From assembly GCF_003965815.1 (NCBI RefSeq), contig NZ_RXOE01000006.1, positions 62,001 through 126,000 of the forward strand: DNA of 64,000 nucleotides, in the 5' to 3' direction. This document shows positions 24,090 through 31,705 of the stretch, piece by piece. A model generated the notes under the pieces. The model worked only from the letters and a program-made list of their open reading frames with translations. It was not told the origin of the DNA and did no database searches. Origin of the DNA: Variovorax gossypii. Its GTDB lineage: Bacteria > Pseudomonadota > Gammaproteobacteria > Burkholderiales > Burkholderiaceae_C. Each line of letters begins with the position of its first letter. Within the stretch, counting starts at the first letter, position 1. The position numbers and the translations under genes were made by a program.

Positions 24090-26149
24090 ACCTTCTCGAC
24101 TTCGACCAGGCAGTCGTAGAAGGTCGGCCCGCGGCCGATGTCGGTCAGGCGCTGGCTGGTGAGCTCGTTGACGTTGGTGCCGTCCATGCCGAGCTTGCGC
24201 CACCAGATGCCCATGCCGTGCACCACGCCCTGTCGTGCGCGGCGCGAGACCTCGGCGCGGCAGCGGTGCTCGCCGCGCTTGTTGAAGACGCGCACCGTCG
24301 CCCCGTCCTCGATGCCGCGCGCTGCGGCGTCGGCCTCGTGGATCTCGAGCAGCGGCTCGACCTCGATGGCGCGCAGGCTCGTCACGTTGACGAAGGTCGA
24401 GTTGAGGAAATTGCGCGCTGGTGGCGAGATCATGGCCAGAGGGAACTCGGTCGAGCTGCCTGCCGGCTCCCAGTTGGGCACGTGCTCAGGCAGGCCGTCC
24501 ATGCCCATGGCCTGCAGGCGGTCGCTGAAGAACTCGCAGCGGCCCGAGGGCGTGGGGAATCGGCCCTCGGCGAACGGAGCCTCGGGCAGCTTCAGGCTGC
24601 TGAAGCCCTGGGCCAACAGCTCGGAGAAATCGATGTTGCGCTCGGCGAAAGCAGTGCGGCACAGCGTCTCGTCGGAATCGGAGAAGCAGGGCTCGTCGAA
24701 GCCCATGCGCTTCGCCAGTTCGCGGAACACCCAGGCGTTGCTGCGAGCCTCGCCGCGCGGCGCCACGGCCGGGCGGTTCAGCAGCACGTCGGTGTGGCCG
24801 TAGCTGCAGTGGATGTCCCAGTGCTCCAGCTGCGTGGTGGCGGGCAGCAGGTAGTCGGCGTAGTCGGCGGTGTCGGTGCGGAACTGCTCCAGCACCACCG
24901 TGAAGAGGTCTTCGCGCGCGAAGCCCGCCGCCACCTTGGCCGACTCGGGCGCCACCGCCACCGGGTTGCTGTTGTAGACCACGATGGCCTTCACCGGGTT
25001 GGCGGTGTCCAGCAGCGCGTCGCCGATGGTGCTCATGTTGATGGTGCGCGGCTTGCGCCCGGCCAGCAGGTCGGGGCGCTGCAGCGCGGCGCGGTCCACC
25101 GGGTAGTGGCCCGAGCTGCTCAGCAGCAGGCCGCCCGCGCGGTCGCGCCAGGCGCCCACCAGCGCCGGCAGGCATGCCACGGCGCGGGCCGCGTTGCCGC
25201 CGCCGCGCACGCGCTGCATGCCGTAGTTCAGGCGGATGGCGGCCGGTTTCGTGGTGCCGTAGGCCTTCGCGAGCGAGACGATCTGCTCTTCGGGAATGCC
25301 GCAGACCTGGGCCGCGCGCGACGGCGGCCATTGCAGCGCGCGCTCGCGCAGCTGCTCCCAGCCCAGCGTGTGGCTGGCGATGTAGTCGTGGTCGAGCCAG
25401 TCGTTCACGATCAGCTCGTGCATCAGGGCCAGCGCCAGCGCGGCGTCGGTGCCGGGCAGCAGCGCGATGTGCTCGTCGCACTTGTCGGCGGTCTCGGTCC
25501 TGCGCGGGTCGATGCACACCAGCCGCGCGCCGGCGCGCTTGGCGGCCTGGGCGTGGCGCCAGAAATGCAGGTTGCTGGCGATGGAGTTGCTGCCCCAGAT
25601 CAGGATCAGCTTCGCCTCGACGAAGAACTCGATGCGCATGCCGACCTTGCCGCCCAGCGTGTAGAGCATGGCCTCGCCGCCGGCCATCGAGCAGATCGTG
25701 CGGTCCAGCAGGGTGGCGCCCAGCTTGTGGAAAAAGCGCCTGTCCATGGACTCGCCCTGCACCAGGCCCATGGTGCCCGCATAGCTGTAGGGGACAATAG
25801 CTTCGGGTTTTCCCTGTAATACTCGAAGATTAGCGGCGATGTCGTCCAGCGCGGCGTCCCAGCTCACCGGCTCGAACTGGCCGCTTCCCTTGGGGCCGAC
25901 GCGCTTCAGGGGCTGCACCAGCCGTTCGGCATGGTCGTTGCGTTCGATGTAGCGCGACACCTTGGTGCACAGCACCCCGCCCGTGTGCGAATGGGCGGGG
26001 TTGCCCTGCAGCTTCACGGCAACGCCGTCCCTGACGGTGGTGACCAGCGCGCAGGTGTCCGGACAGTCGTGCGGGCAGGCGCCCAGCACGGTGGTCGTTG
26101 CGGGCTGGGCGGGCGCTTCTTCGAGCGAGGTATCCGGTGCGTGGGCCAT
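24086..26149 (-). CDS. Molybdopterin-dependent oxidoreductase (bis-MGD family)
   Basis: A 687-aa member of the DMSO-reductase superfamily. The [4Fe-4S] motif is CPHDCPDTC with the fourth Cys in GGVLCTKV (Cys25, 29, 33 and 61). The domains then run through IWGSNSIASNLHFWRHAQAA, the LPGTDAALALALMHELI segment and a C-terminal beta-barrel (ARGIEDGATVRVFNKRGEHR). No Tat motif is present, so it is probably cytoplasmic. The substrate is not evident; homologues are annotated as formate dehydrogenase-like or assimilatory. It is the first gene of a leftward operon with the aminopeptidase, divergent from the solute-binding protein. Confidence 0.85.
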   Translation of the reverse strand: MAHAPDTSLEEAPAQPATTTVLGACPHDCPDTCALVTTVRDGVAVKLQGNPAHSHTGGVLCTKVSRYIERNDHAERLVQPLKRVGPKGSGQFEPVSWDAALDDIAANLRVLQGKPEAIVPYSYAGTMGLVQGESMDRRFFHKLGATLLDRTICSMAGGEAMLYTLGGKVGMRIEFFVEAKLILIWGSNSIASNLHFWRHAQAAKRAGARLVCIDPRRTETADKCDEHIALLPGTDAALALALMHELIVNDWLDHDYIASHTLGWEQLRERALQWPPSRAAQVCGIPEEQIVSLAKAYGTTKPAAIRLNYGMQRVRGGGNAARAVACLPALVGAWRDRAGGLLLSSSGHYPVDRAALQRPDLLAGRKPRTINMSTIGDALLDTANPVKAIVVYNSNPVAVAPESAKVAAGFAREDLFTVVLEQFRTDTADYADYLLPATTQLEHWDIHCSYGHTDVLLNRPAVAPRGEARSNAWVFRELAKRMGFDEPCFSDSDETLCRTAFAERNIDFSELLAQGFSSLKLPEAPFAEGRFPTPSGRCEFFSDRLQAMGMDGLPEHVPNWEPAGSSTEFPLAMISPPARNFLNSTFVNVTSLRAIEVEPLLEIHEADAAARGIEDGATVRVFNKRGEHRCRAEVSRRARQGVVHGMGIWWRKLGMDGTNVNELTSQRLTDIGRGPTFYDCLVEVEKV

Positions 26150-26200
26150 CGGGCAAGTCTAATTTGTGCGCGAATCAGAGCGCGGGAGTGGGTTTTCATC

Positions 26201-27328
26201 ATGTTGAATCGACGTCATTTTTCCCTGGCCGCCGGCGCGGCCGCCACGCTGGGCGGCTTCGGCATCGCCCGGGCGCAGGGCGACACGCCGCTGGTGCTCG
26301 GCCAGTCGGCGCCGTTCACCGGCCCGGCAGCGCAGCTGGGCATCCAGTTCCACCAGGGCGCCAAGCTGTTCCTGGACCAGTACAACGCCCAGCCGGGCCG
26401 CCGCAACGTGGTCATCAAGAACCTGGACGACGGCTATGAGCCCGACCGCTGCGCGGCCAACACGCAGAAGCTGATCGACGAAGACGCCTTCGCCCTGTTC
26501 GGCTATGTCGGCACCCCGACCAGCCTGGCCGCCCTGCCGCTGGCCGCGAAGGACAAGGTGCCTTTCGTGGCCCCCTTCACCGGCGCGATGTCGCTGCGCG
26601 AGCCCTTCCAGAAGAACGTGTTCCACCTGCGCGCCTCGTACAACGACGAGACGGCGCTGATGGTGAAGCAGCTCACCCACCTGGGCCTGAAGAAGATCGC
26701 GGTCTTCTACCAGAACGACGCCTACGGCAAGGCCGGGCTCGACGGCGTGACGCTGGCGCTCGCCGAGCAGCAGCTCAAGCCGGTGGCGCTGGCCACCGTG
26801 GAGCGCAATTCGGCCGACGTGGCGCAGGCGGTGAAGACCATCGTGGCGGCGCGGCCCGACGCGGTGGTGCAGGTGGGCGCGTACAAGGCCTGCGCCGCCT
26901 TCATCCGCGAGGCACGCAAGGCGGTCTACGGCGGCACCTTCTTCAACATGTCCTTCGTGGGCACGCAGGCGCTGGCGGACGAGCTGGGCAAGGACGCGGC
27001 CGGCGTGATGGTGACGCAGGTGGTGCCCTCGCCCTACAACCAGGCCAACGCGCTGGCGCGCGAGTTCAACGAAGCGGTGCGCAAGGCCGGCGGCGGCGCG
27101 AGCGCCAATTTCTCCAGCATGGAAGGCTACCTGGCCGCGAAGGTGCTGACCGAGGGCCTGCGCAAGGCACCGGGCAAGCCCACGCGCGAGAGCCTCATCG
27201 CCGGGCTGGAAAGCATCGACCGCCAGCAGTTCGGCGGCTTCGAGGTGTCGTTCTCGGCGAAGAACCACGTGGGCTCGAAGTTCGTCGAGCTCTCGATGCT
27301 GACGGGCGACGGCCGCGTCAGGACTTGA
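26201..27328 (+). CDS. Branched-chain-type ABC transporter substrate-binding protein
   Basis: A 375-aa periplasmic protein of the Peripla_BP_6 type (LivJ/amide-binding). It starts MLNRRHFSLAAGAAATLGGF with a signal peptide cleaved near ARAQG. The following LVLGQSAPFTGPAAQLGIQF is the classic mature start. A helix-rich hinge (LTHLGLKKIAVFYQNDAYGK) is present. It is divergent from the molybdopterin gene by 51 bp, and no permease or ATPase is adjacent, so this is an orphan receptor. The ligand is unknown. Confidence 0.88.
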   Translation: MLNRRHFSLAAGAAATLGGFGIARAQGDTPLVLGQSAPFTGPAAQLGIQFHQGAKLFLDQYNAQPGRRNVVIKNLDDGYEPDRCAANTQKLIDEDAFALFGYVGTPTSLAALPLAAKDKVPFVAPFTGAMSLREPFQKNVFHLRASYNDETALMVKQLTHLGLKKIAVFYQNDAYGKAGLDGVTLALAEQQLKPVALATVERNSADVAQAVKTIVAARPDAVVQVGAYKACAAFIREARKAVYGGTFFNMSFVGTQALADELGKDAAGVMVTQVVPSPYNQANALAREFNEAVRKAGGGASANFSSMEGYLAAKVLTEGLRKAPGKPTRESLIAGLESIDRQQFGGFEVSFSAKNHVGSKFVELSMLTGDGRVRT

Positions 27329-27342
27329 AGTTCTTTCGTGGA

Positions 27343-27429
27343 ATACCGCGGAACCGGCTTTGCCGGGCCGCAGGTATTGCCCCCTTGAGGGAGTTGGCGA
27401 AGCGACACGAAGTGCGCGAAGCCTGGGGG
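27343..27429 (-). repeat. Structured intergenic repeat, family A copy 2
   Basis: An 87-bp copy between two convergent genes, ending 7 nt from the stop of the leftward DUF2817 gene. Its outer stem is AATACC/GGTATT and GCGG/CCGC, differing from copy 1 by paired changes that keep the stem. The 3' 37 nt match copy 1 exactly. The middle hairpin is less perfect (CCCCC with GGGAG). Confidence 0.85.
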
Positions 27430-27436
27430 TGGTGGG

Positions 27437-28528
27437 TCAGCTCAGCCCGTCGACGGCCTGGAACATGGCCTGGCGCGCCTGGCTGACGATCTGTCCGCGC
27501 CAGGCGTCGGTGTCCGTATAGAAGGCTTCCAGCATCCGCGCCCGGATGCCGTCCGCCAGCTCGGCCGGCGCCTGCGGATGCTTGTGCAGCCAGTGGTCGG
27601 CGCGCAGCGCGCCGGTCACTTCCAGGATCGGCAGCGTGCCGTATTCGAGCGCGATGCCGGTGTATTCGGCCTGCGGGCATTCCTCGTACACCGAATCCCA
27701 CATCAACCCGCGCAGCAGCGCCGAAGTGGAGGAGCCGTCGTAGATCGAGGTGACTGGCGCGGCCGGCGTGCCCCACCACGCGTTGGCGCGCGCATAGGCG
27801 ACCTTGTCGTCGCGGCAGGCGAAGATGCGTTCGCCCAGGCCGTTCGGGCCCAGCCCCGTGTGCAGGTCGATCCACGCGATGCGCTTCGCGCGGCCGGCAT
27901 GGCGGCGCAGCACATCGCGGATGGTCTTGTTGCTCCAGGTCGGCGCCTTGCCGCCGTAGAACAGGCCGTCGTCGAACTGGTACTGCCCGCTGGTCACTGC
28001 CGCCTGGTAAGCGGTGGTGCCGTGCTTGCCTATCCACTTCTCGATGGCCGCCTGGTTCTCCGGCGTGGGCGGCCAGGTGTCGGGCAACAGCAGCTCGTGC
28101 AGCTTCGCGTAGGGCTCGTTGACCGGCACCGGCTTCGAGAAGTCGATGAAGTTGCGGTTGAGGTCGACGTTCTCGTGCGTCACGCGACGGCCGTACGAGA
28201 AGCCGTGCGGATTGAGCGCATGCACGTACAGCACCGCCACGCCCTGCGCCTTCGCCTTCTCGCGCCATTCGGCGTCGTGCAGCGCGAACACCTGCACGCC
28301 GCTGCCGCAATGGCCCTCGACGCCATGGCATGCGCTGCTGACGACCAGCAGGTTCTGCGCATCGGGTGCGCCGTCGAGCGCCACGTCCATCGAGAGCTCC
28401 TCGCCCTCGCGCCCCTTGAGCGGATGGGCATGCGGCTCGACCGTGAGGCCGGCGCTCACGCAGCCCTGCAGGAATTTCTGGCGCGCCTGCGCGTAGCGCG
28501 GCGAAAAGGCTTCGGCGATTCCGATCAT
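27437..28528 (-). CDS. DUF2817 metallopeptidase-like protein (M14 fold)
   Basis: A 363-aa protein of the DUF2817 family, related to M14 carboxypeptidases. Putative zinc ligands are in SACHGVEGHCGSG, and the segment RVTHENVDLNRNFIDFSKPV is the family signature, with a further site in IAWIDLHTGLGPNG. No signal peptide is visible, so it is likely cytoplasmic. The gene is the last of a leftward hydrolase group and 50 nt after the M20 gene. The substrate is unknown; a small amide or peptide is plausible. Confidence 0.83.
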   Translation of the reverse strand: MIGIAEAFSPRYAQARQKFLQGCVSAGLTVEPHAHPLKGREGEELSMDVALDGAPDAQNLLVVSSACHGVEGHCGSGVQVFALHDAEWREKAKAQGVAVLYVHALNPHGFSYGRRVTHENVDLNRNFIDFSKPVPVNEPYAKLHELLLPDTWPPTPENQAAIEKWIGKHGTTAYQAAVTSGQYQFDDGLFYGGKAPTWSNKTIRDVLRRHAGRAKRIAWIDLHTGLGPNGLGERIFACRDDKVAYARANAWWGTPAAPVTSIYDGSSTSALLRGLMWDSVYEECPQAEYTGIALEYGTLPILEVTGALRADHWLHKHPQAPAELADGIRARMLEAFYTDTDAWRGQIVSQARQAMFQAVDGLS

Positions 28529-28578
28529 GTGGCGCAGGACCTTTCTCGGTGGATCAGGCGATCAGGGTGGTCGGGCGA

Positions 28579-29781
28579 TCAGGCCGCGGCGCCGCCGGGC
28601 TTGAGGAACTGCTCCGCGATCTGCACCCAGCAGGTGGCCCCCAGCGGGATCAGATCGTCGTTGAAGTCGTAGCTCGCGTTGTGCAGCGTGCACGGACCTT
28701 CGCCGTGGTGCACGTCGCGGTGCGCGCCGTCGCCGTTGCCGATGAAGGCGTAGGCGCCGGGCTTGGCCTGCAGCATGAAGGCGAAGTCTTCCGAGGTCAT
28801 GGCGGCCTCCTGCTTCAGCACGTTCTCGGCGCCGACGACACCGCCCATCACGCGGCGCGCGAAGTCGGCCTCGGCCTCGGTGTTGATGGTGGGCGGGTAG
28901 TAGCGCTCGAAGCGGAACTCGCAGGTCGCGTCGTGCGCGGCGCAGATGTTGTCGCAGATCTTCTTCATGCGCGCCTCGATCATGTCGAGCACCTCGATGG
29001 AGAAGGTGCGCACCGTACCCGACAGCTCGCAGTTGTCGGGAATCACGTTGTTGGTTTCACCCGCATGGATGGTGGTGACCGAGATCACGGCCGAATCGGT
29101 CGGCTTCATCTTGCGCGTGAGGATGGTCTGGAAGGCCTGCACGATCTCGCAGGCGATCGGCACCGGATCGACGCCGGTCTGCGGCAGCGCCGCGTGGCCG
29201 CCCTTGCCGATCACGTTGACGAAGAACTTGTTGCCCGAGGCCATCACCGGGCCGGGGCTCACGGCGAACTGGCCGGCCTTCATGCCGGGCCAGTTGTGCA
29301 TGCCGAACACGGCATCCATGGGGAATTTCTCGAAGAGGCCTTCCTTGATCATCTCGCGGGCGCCGCCGCCGCCTTCCTCGGCCGGCTGGAAGATCAGGTA
29401 GACGGTGCCGTCGAAGTTGCGGTGCTTCGACAGGTGCTGCGCGGCCGCGAGCAGCATCGCGGTGTGGCCGTCGTGGCCGCAGGCGTGCATCTTGCCGTGG
29501 TGCTTGCTGGCGTGGGCGAAGGTGTTGAGCTCGGTGACGGGCAGCGCGTCCATGTCGGCGCGCAGGCCGACCGCGCGGTTGCTGGTGCCGTTCTTGACGA
29601 TGCCCACCACGCCGGTGGTGCCCAGGCCGCGGTGGATGGGAATGCCCCATTCGGTGAGCTTGCCTGCCACCACGTCGGCGGTGCGGACTTCTTCGAAGCA
29701 GAGTTCGGGATGAGCGTGGAGGTCACGTCGGACGGCGGCGATGCCGGCCGCCTGCGTGACGATCGAATCGATGAGTTTCAT
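28579..29781 (-). CDS. M20 aminoacylase / hippurate hydrolase-like amidohydrolase
   Basis: A 400-aa M20D peptidase. The opening is MKLIDSIVTQAAGIAAVRRD, then LHAHPELCFEEVRTADVVAG. The zinc motif region MHACGHDGHTAMLLAAAQHL is intact, as is VYLIFQPAEEGGGGAREMI. The dimerisation part holds GGHAALPQTGVDPV. It probably releases an acid from an N-acyl amino acid, for example benzoate from hippurate, which would connect to the aromatic theme of the strain. A terminator-like hairpin and an inverted repeat lie upstream, so it may have its own promoter. Confidence 0.87.
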   Translation of the reverse strand: MKLIDSIVTQAAGIAAVRRDLHAHPELCFEEVRTADVVAGKLTEWGIPIHRGLGTTGVVGIVKNGTSNRAVGLRADMDALPVTELNTFAHASKHHGKMHACGHDGHTAMLLAAAQHLSKHRNFDGTVYLIFQPAEEGGGGAREMIKEGLFEKFPMDAVFGMHNWPGMKAGQFAVSPGPVMASGNKFFVNVIGKGGHAALPQTGVDPVPIACEIVQAFQTILTRKMKPTDSAVISVTTIHAGETNNVIPDNCELSGTVRTFSIEVLDMIEARMKKICDNICAAHDATCEFRFERYYPPTINTEAEADFARRVMGGVVGAENVLKQEAAMTSEDFAFMLQAKPGAYAFIGNGDGAHRDVHHGEGPCTLHNASYDFNDDLIPLGATCWVQIAEQFLKPGGAAA

Positions 29782-29796
29782 GGGGTGGTCGTCTCA

Positions 29797-29824
29797 AAAC
29801 GCCAGTCTATCCACTATGGCGTTT
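29797..29824. promoter_or_regulatory. 8-bp inverted repeat upstream of the M20 gene
   Basis: AAACGCCA (29797-29804) pairs with TGGCGTTT (29817-29824) across 12 nt. The repeat starts 15 nt upstream of the M20 ATG, a position expected for an operator or a leader hairpin. Confidence 0.45.
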
Positions 29825-29844
29825 CGGGGCACCTCGGAAAACAC

Positions 29845-29862
29845 GCAGCCCGAGAGGGCTGC
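29845..29862 (-). terminator. Candidate intrinsic terminator after the deaminase gene
   Basis: GCAGCCC/GGGCTGC forms a 7-bp stem with a 4-nt loop (29845-29862), starting about 22 nt after the deaminase stop. On the transcribed strand it is followed by GTGTTTT, a short U-rich stretch. Confidence 0.5.
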
Positions 29863-29884
29863 CGGGACATGCGTGGGCCTTTAC

Positions 29885-30385
29885 TCAGTGCCCGGCCGTC
29901 CAGAAGCCCACGTGCGGCGCCGCGGCTTCCTGCTCGAGCAACGGCCCGATCACCTCGACGCGCCGTTGCCCGCGCGCGAAGACTTCGCGGCAGGGAAGCG
30001 AAAAGGTCGGGTTCTCGGGATGGTCGCCGGTCAGGCCGAGCAGCGCGTGTTCCGAGAGCGCGTAGACCACGCGCCCGATGTTGGTCCAGTAGATCGCGCC
30101 AGCGCACATGCAGCAGGGCTCGGCGCTGGTGAAGAGCGTGCAGCGCGCGAGTTCCTCGGGCGTGAGCAGCCGCGCGGCCTGCGCGGCCGCCACCAGCTCG
30201 GCGTGCTGCGTGGGGTCGCCCTCGGGCGGCATCGAGTTGTTGCCCGCGGTGACCACCACCTCGCCGTGCTCGTTGGCCACCAGCGCGGCGAAGGGATGGC
30301 GCCCGCGCGCCTTCGACTCGTCCGACAGGCGGATGGCCATGCGAAGCAGTTCGAGGTCGCGCGGGGACAGGTCGTCGGTGGTCAT
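29885..30385 (-). CDS. Nucleoside/guanine deaminase family protein
   Basis: A 166-aa zinc deaminase of the cytidine/guanine-deaminase fold. The zinc motif HAE is at residues 61-63 and the PCxxC motif at residues 90-94 (AEPCCMCAGAIYWTNIGRVV). The Glu of HAE is the proton shuttle. It deaminates a nucleobase or nucleoside, guanine or cytosine being most likely, in the cytosol. It lies 18 nt after the glycerophosphodiesterase gene and is followed by a terminator-like hairpin. Confidence 0.85.
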   Translation of the reverse strand: MTTDDLSPRDLELLRMAIRLSDESKARGRHPFAALVANEHGEVVVTAGNNSMPPEGDPTQHAELVAAAQAARLLTPEELARCTLFTSAEPCCMCAGAIYWTNIGRVVYALSEHALLGLTGDHPENPTFSLPCREVFARGQRRVEVIGPLLEQEAAAPHVGFWTAGH

Positions 30386-30403
30386 GCGCGGACGATACCC
30401 CGG

Positions 30404-31600
30404 TCAGCGGCCGATGCTCTTCAGGTAGTCGGCGCGCGCGGCCAGCGCGGTGTCGGTGAAGTCGGTGAACACCCCGTCCACGCCGAGCTTGTAGTACACG
30501 CCGTATTCGTTCTTGCCGTCCTTGTTGTAGTCGGAGGCCAGGCGGCGCGACTCGTTGCGGAAGGTGAAGGGGTGCACGAACAGGCCCGCCTTGTGCGCGT
30601 CGGCGATCAGCGAGGTGGGCGCCGTGGAGGTGGCGTCTGCGTCGTTGATCTTGCCGTCCTTGTTGACGTCCACCGGCTTGCCGTCGGCGCCGATGGTGCC
30701 CTTGATGCTCACGATGTAGCGCTTCCAGGGGCCGATGCCGTCGGCATAGGTCTTGATCTCGGCCAGGCCCGCGGGCGTGACCATGGCGTCGAAGTTGCGC
30801 TTGTCGCCGGCCTTGGTCCAGTCGTAGGGACGGTCGCTGGGCACCGCGAAGGTGACCGCGCCGGTCTTCAGGTCGACGCTGTCGCCGTCGATCAGCTGGA
30901 TGAGCCTGGTGTTCAGGCCCTTGCTCTTCATGTACTTGAGGCTGCCCGGCTCGAAGGACTGCACGTAGATGGGCGCGGTCTTGCTGTTCCAGCCGGCCGC
31001 GTTGATGGCGGCGATGACCTTGTCTTCCATCGGCAGGCCGAGGTCGCGGAAGTAGGTCGGGTTCTTGGTCTCGGGGTAGATGGCGATGGTGCGGCCGGTT
31101 TCCTTCGACTTGGCCTTGGCGAAGTCGATGATCTCCTGGAAGGTCGGCACCTTGTACTTGCCGTTGAATTCCTGCGGGCGCTCGGCGTCGGTGGAGATGG
31201 CGCCCAGGGTCTTGATCTCGGCCAGCGTGAAGTCGTTGCTGAACCAGCCGGTCTGGGTTTCGCCGTCGACCTTGATGGTCTTCTTGCGCGAGGCGAAGCG
31301 GGGGTGCTTGGCCACGTCGGTGCTGATGGCGAGGTTGGGGTCGTGGCGGGCGATGAGCACGCCGTCCTTGGTGGAGATCAGGTCCATCTCGATCACGTCG
31401 GCGCCGAGTTCGATGGCGCGGGCATAGGCTTCGAGCGTTTCCTCCGGCAGATAGCCCGATGCACCACGATGGGCAATGACCAGCGGCGGCTTGCCGTCCA
31501 GCGTCAGCAGCTTGCCGCCGCTGGAGGGGCCTCCGGTGCTGCTGCAGGCTGCCAGGGCAATGGCGGCGGTTGCGGTCAGGGCGATCTGAAAGGTGCGCAT
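30404..31600 (-). CDS. Glycerophosphodiester phosphodiesterase lipoprotein with EF-hand-like insert
   Basis: A 398-aa periplasmic GDPD (GlpQ-like). A lipoprotein signal ends at Cys19 (LAACSS). The catalytic start is VIAHRGASGYLPEET with His44, followed by the metal ligands Glu71 and Asp73 in EMDLISTKDG and His86. It hydrolyses glycerophosphodiesters to glycerol-3-phosphate and an alcohol. Within the barrel, residues 311-322 read DVNKDGKINDAD, a canonical EF-hand/dockerin-type calcium loop. A second DYNKDGKNE-type loop is at 357-365. The ATG at 31600 is 3 nt after an AAGGA site. Confidence 0.88.
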   Translation of the reverse strand: MRTFQIALTATAAIALAACSSTGGPSSGGKLLTLDGKPPLVIAHRGASGYLPEETLEAYARAIELGADVIEMDLISTKDGVLIARHDPNLAISTDVAKHPRFASRKKTIKVDGETQTGWFSNDFTLAEIKTLGAISTDAERPQEFNGKYKVPTFQEIIDFAKAKSKETGRTIAIYPETKNPTYFRDLGLPMEDKVIAAINAAGWNSKTAPIYVQSFEPGSLKYMKSKGLNTRLIQLIDGDSVDLKTGAVTFAVPSDRPYDWTKAGDKRNFDAMVTPAGLAEIKTYADGIGPWKRYIVSIKGTIGADGKPVDVNKDGKINDADATSTAPTSLIADAHKAGLFVHPFTFRNESRRLASDYNKDGKNEYGVYYKLGVDGVFTDFTDTALAARADYLKSIGR

Positions 31601-31705
31601 GGTCCTTGTTTCTCCGTTCAAAAGAAGAGGCGCAGGGTACCCGTTTAGCGTGACAGCTTCGACCTCGGCGCGCGCATGGAGCCGACTTCCGGGAGAATGT
31701 GTTGC

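Noticed and set aside
24218..25819. Plus-strand open frame opposite the molybdopterin oxidoreductase
   Set aside because: It shows no domain features and overlaps a gene with an intact iron-sulfur motif.
30404..31600. Cellulosome dockerin interpretation of the DVNKDGKINDAD loop
   Set aside because: Only one full loop is present inside a GDPD barrel and there is no cohesin or cellulase context; a plain calcium loop is more likely.
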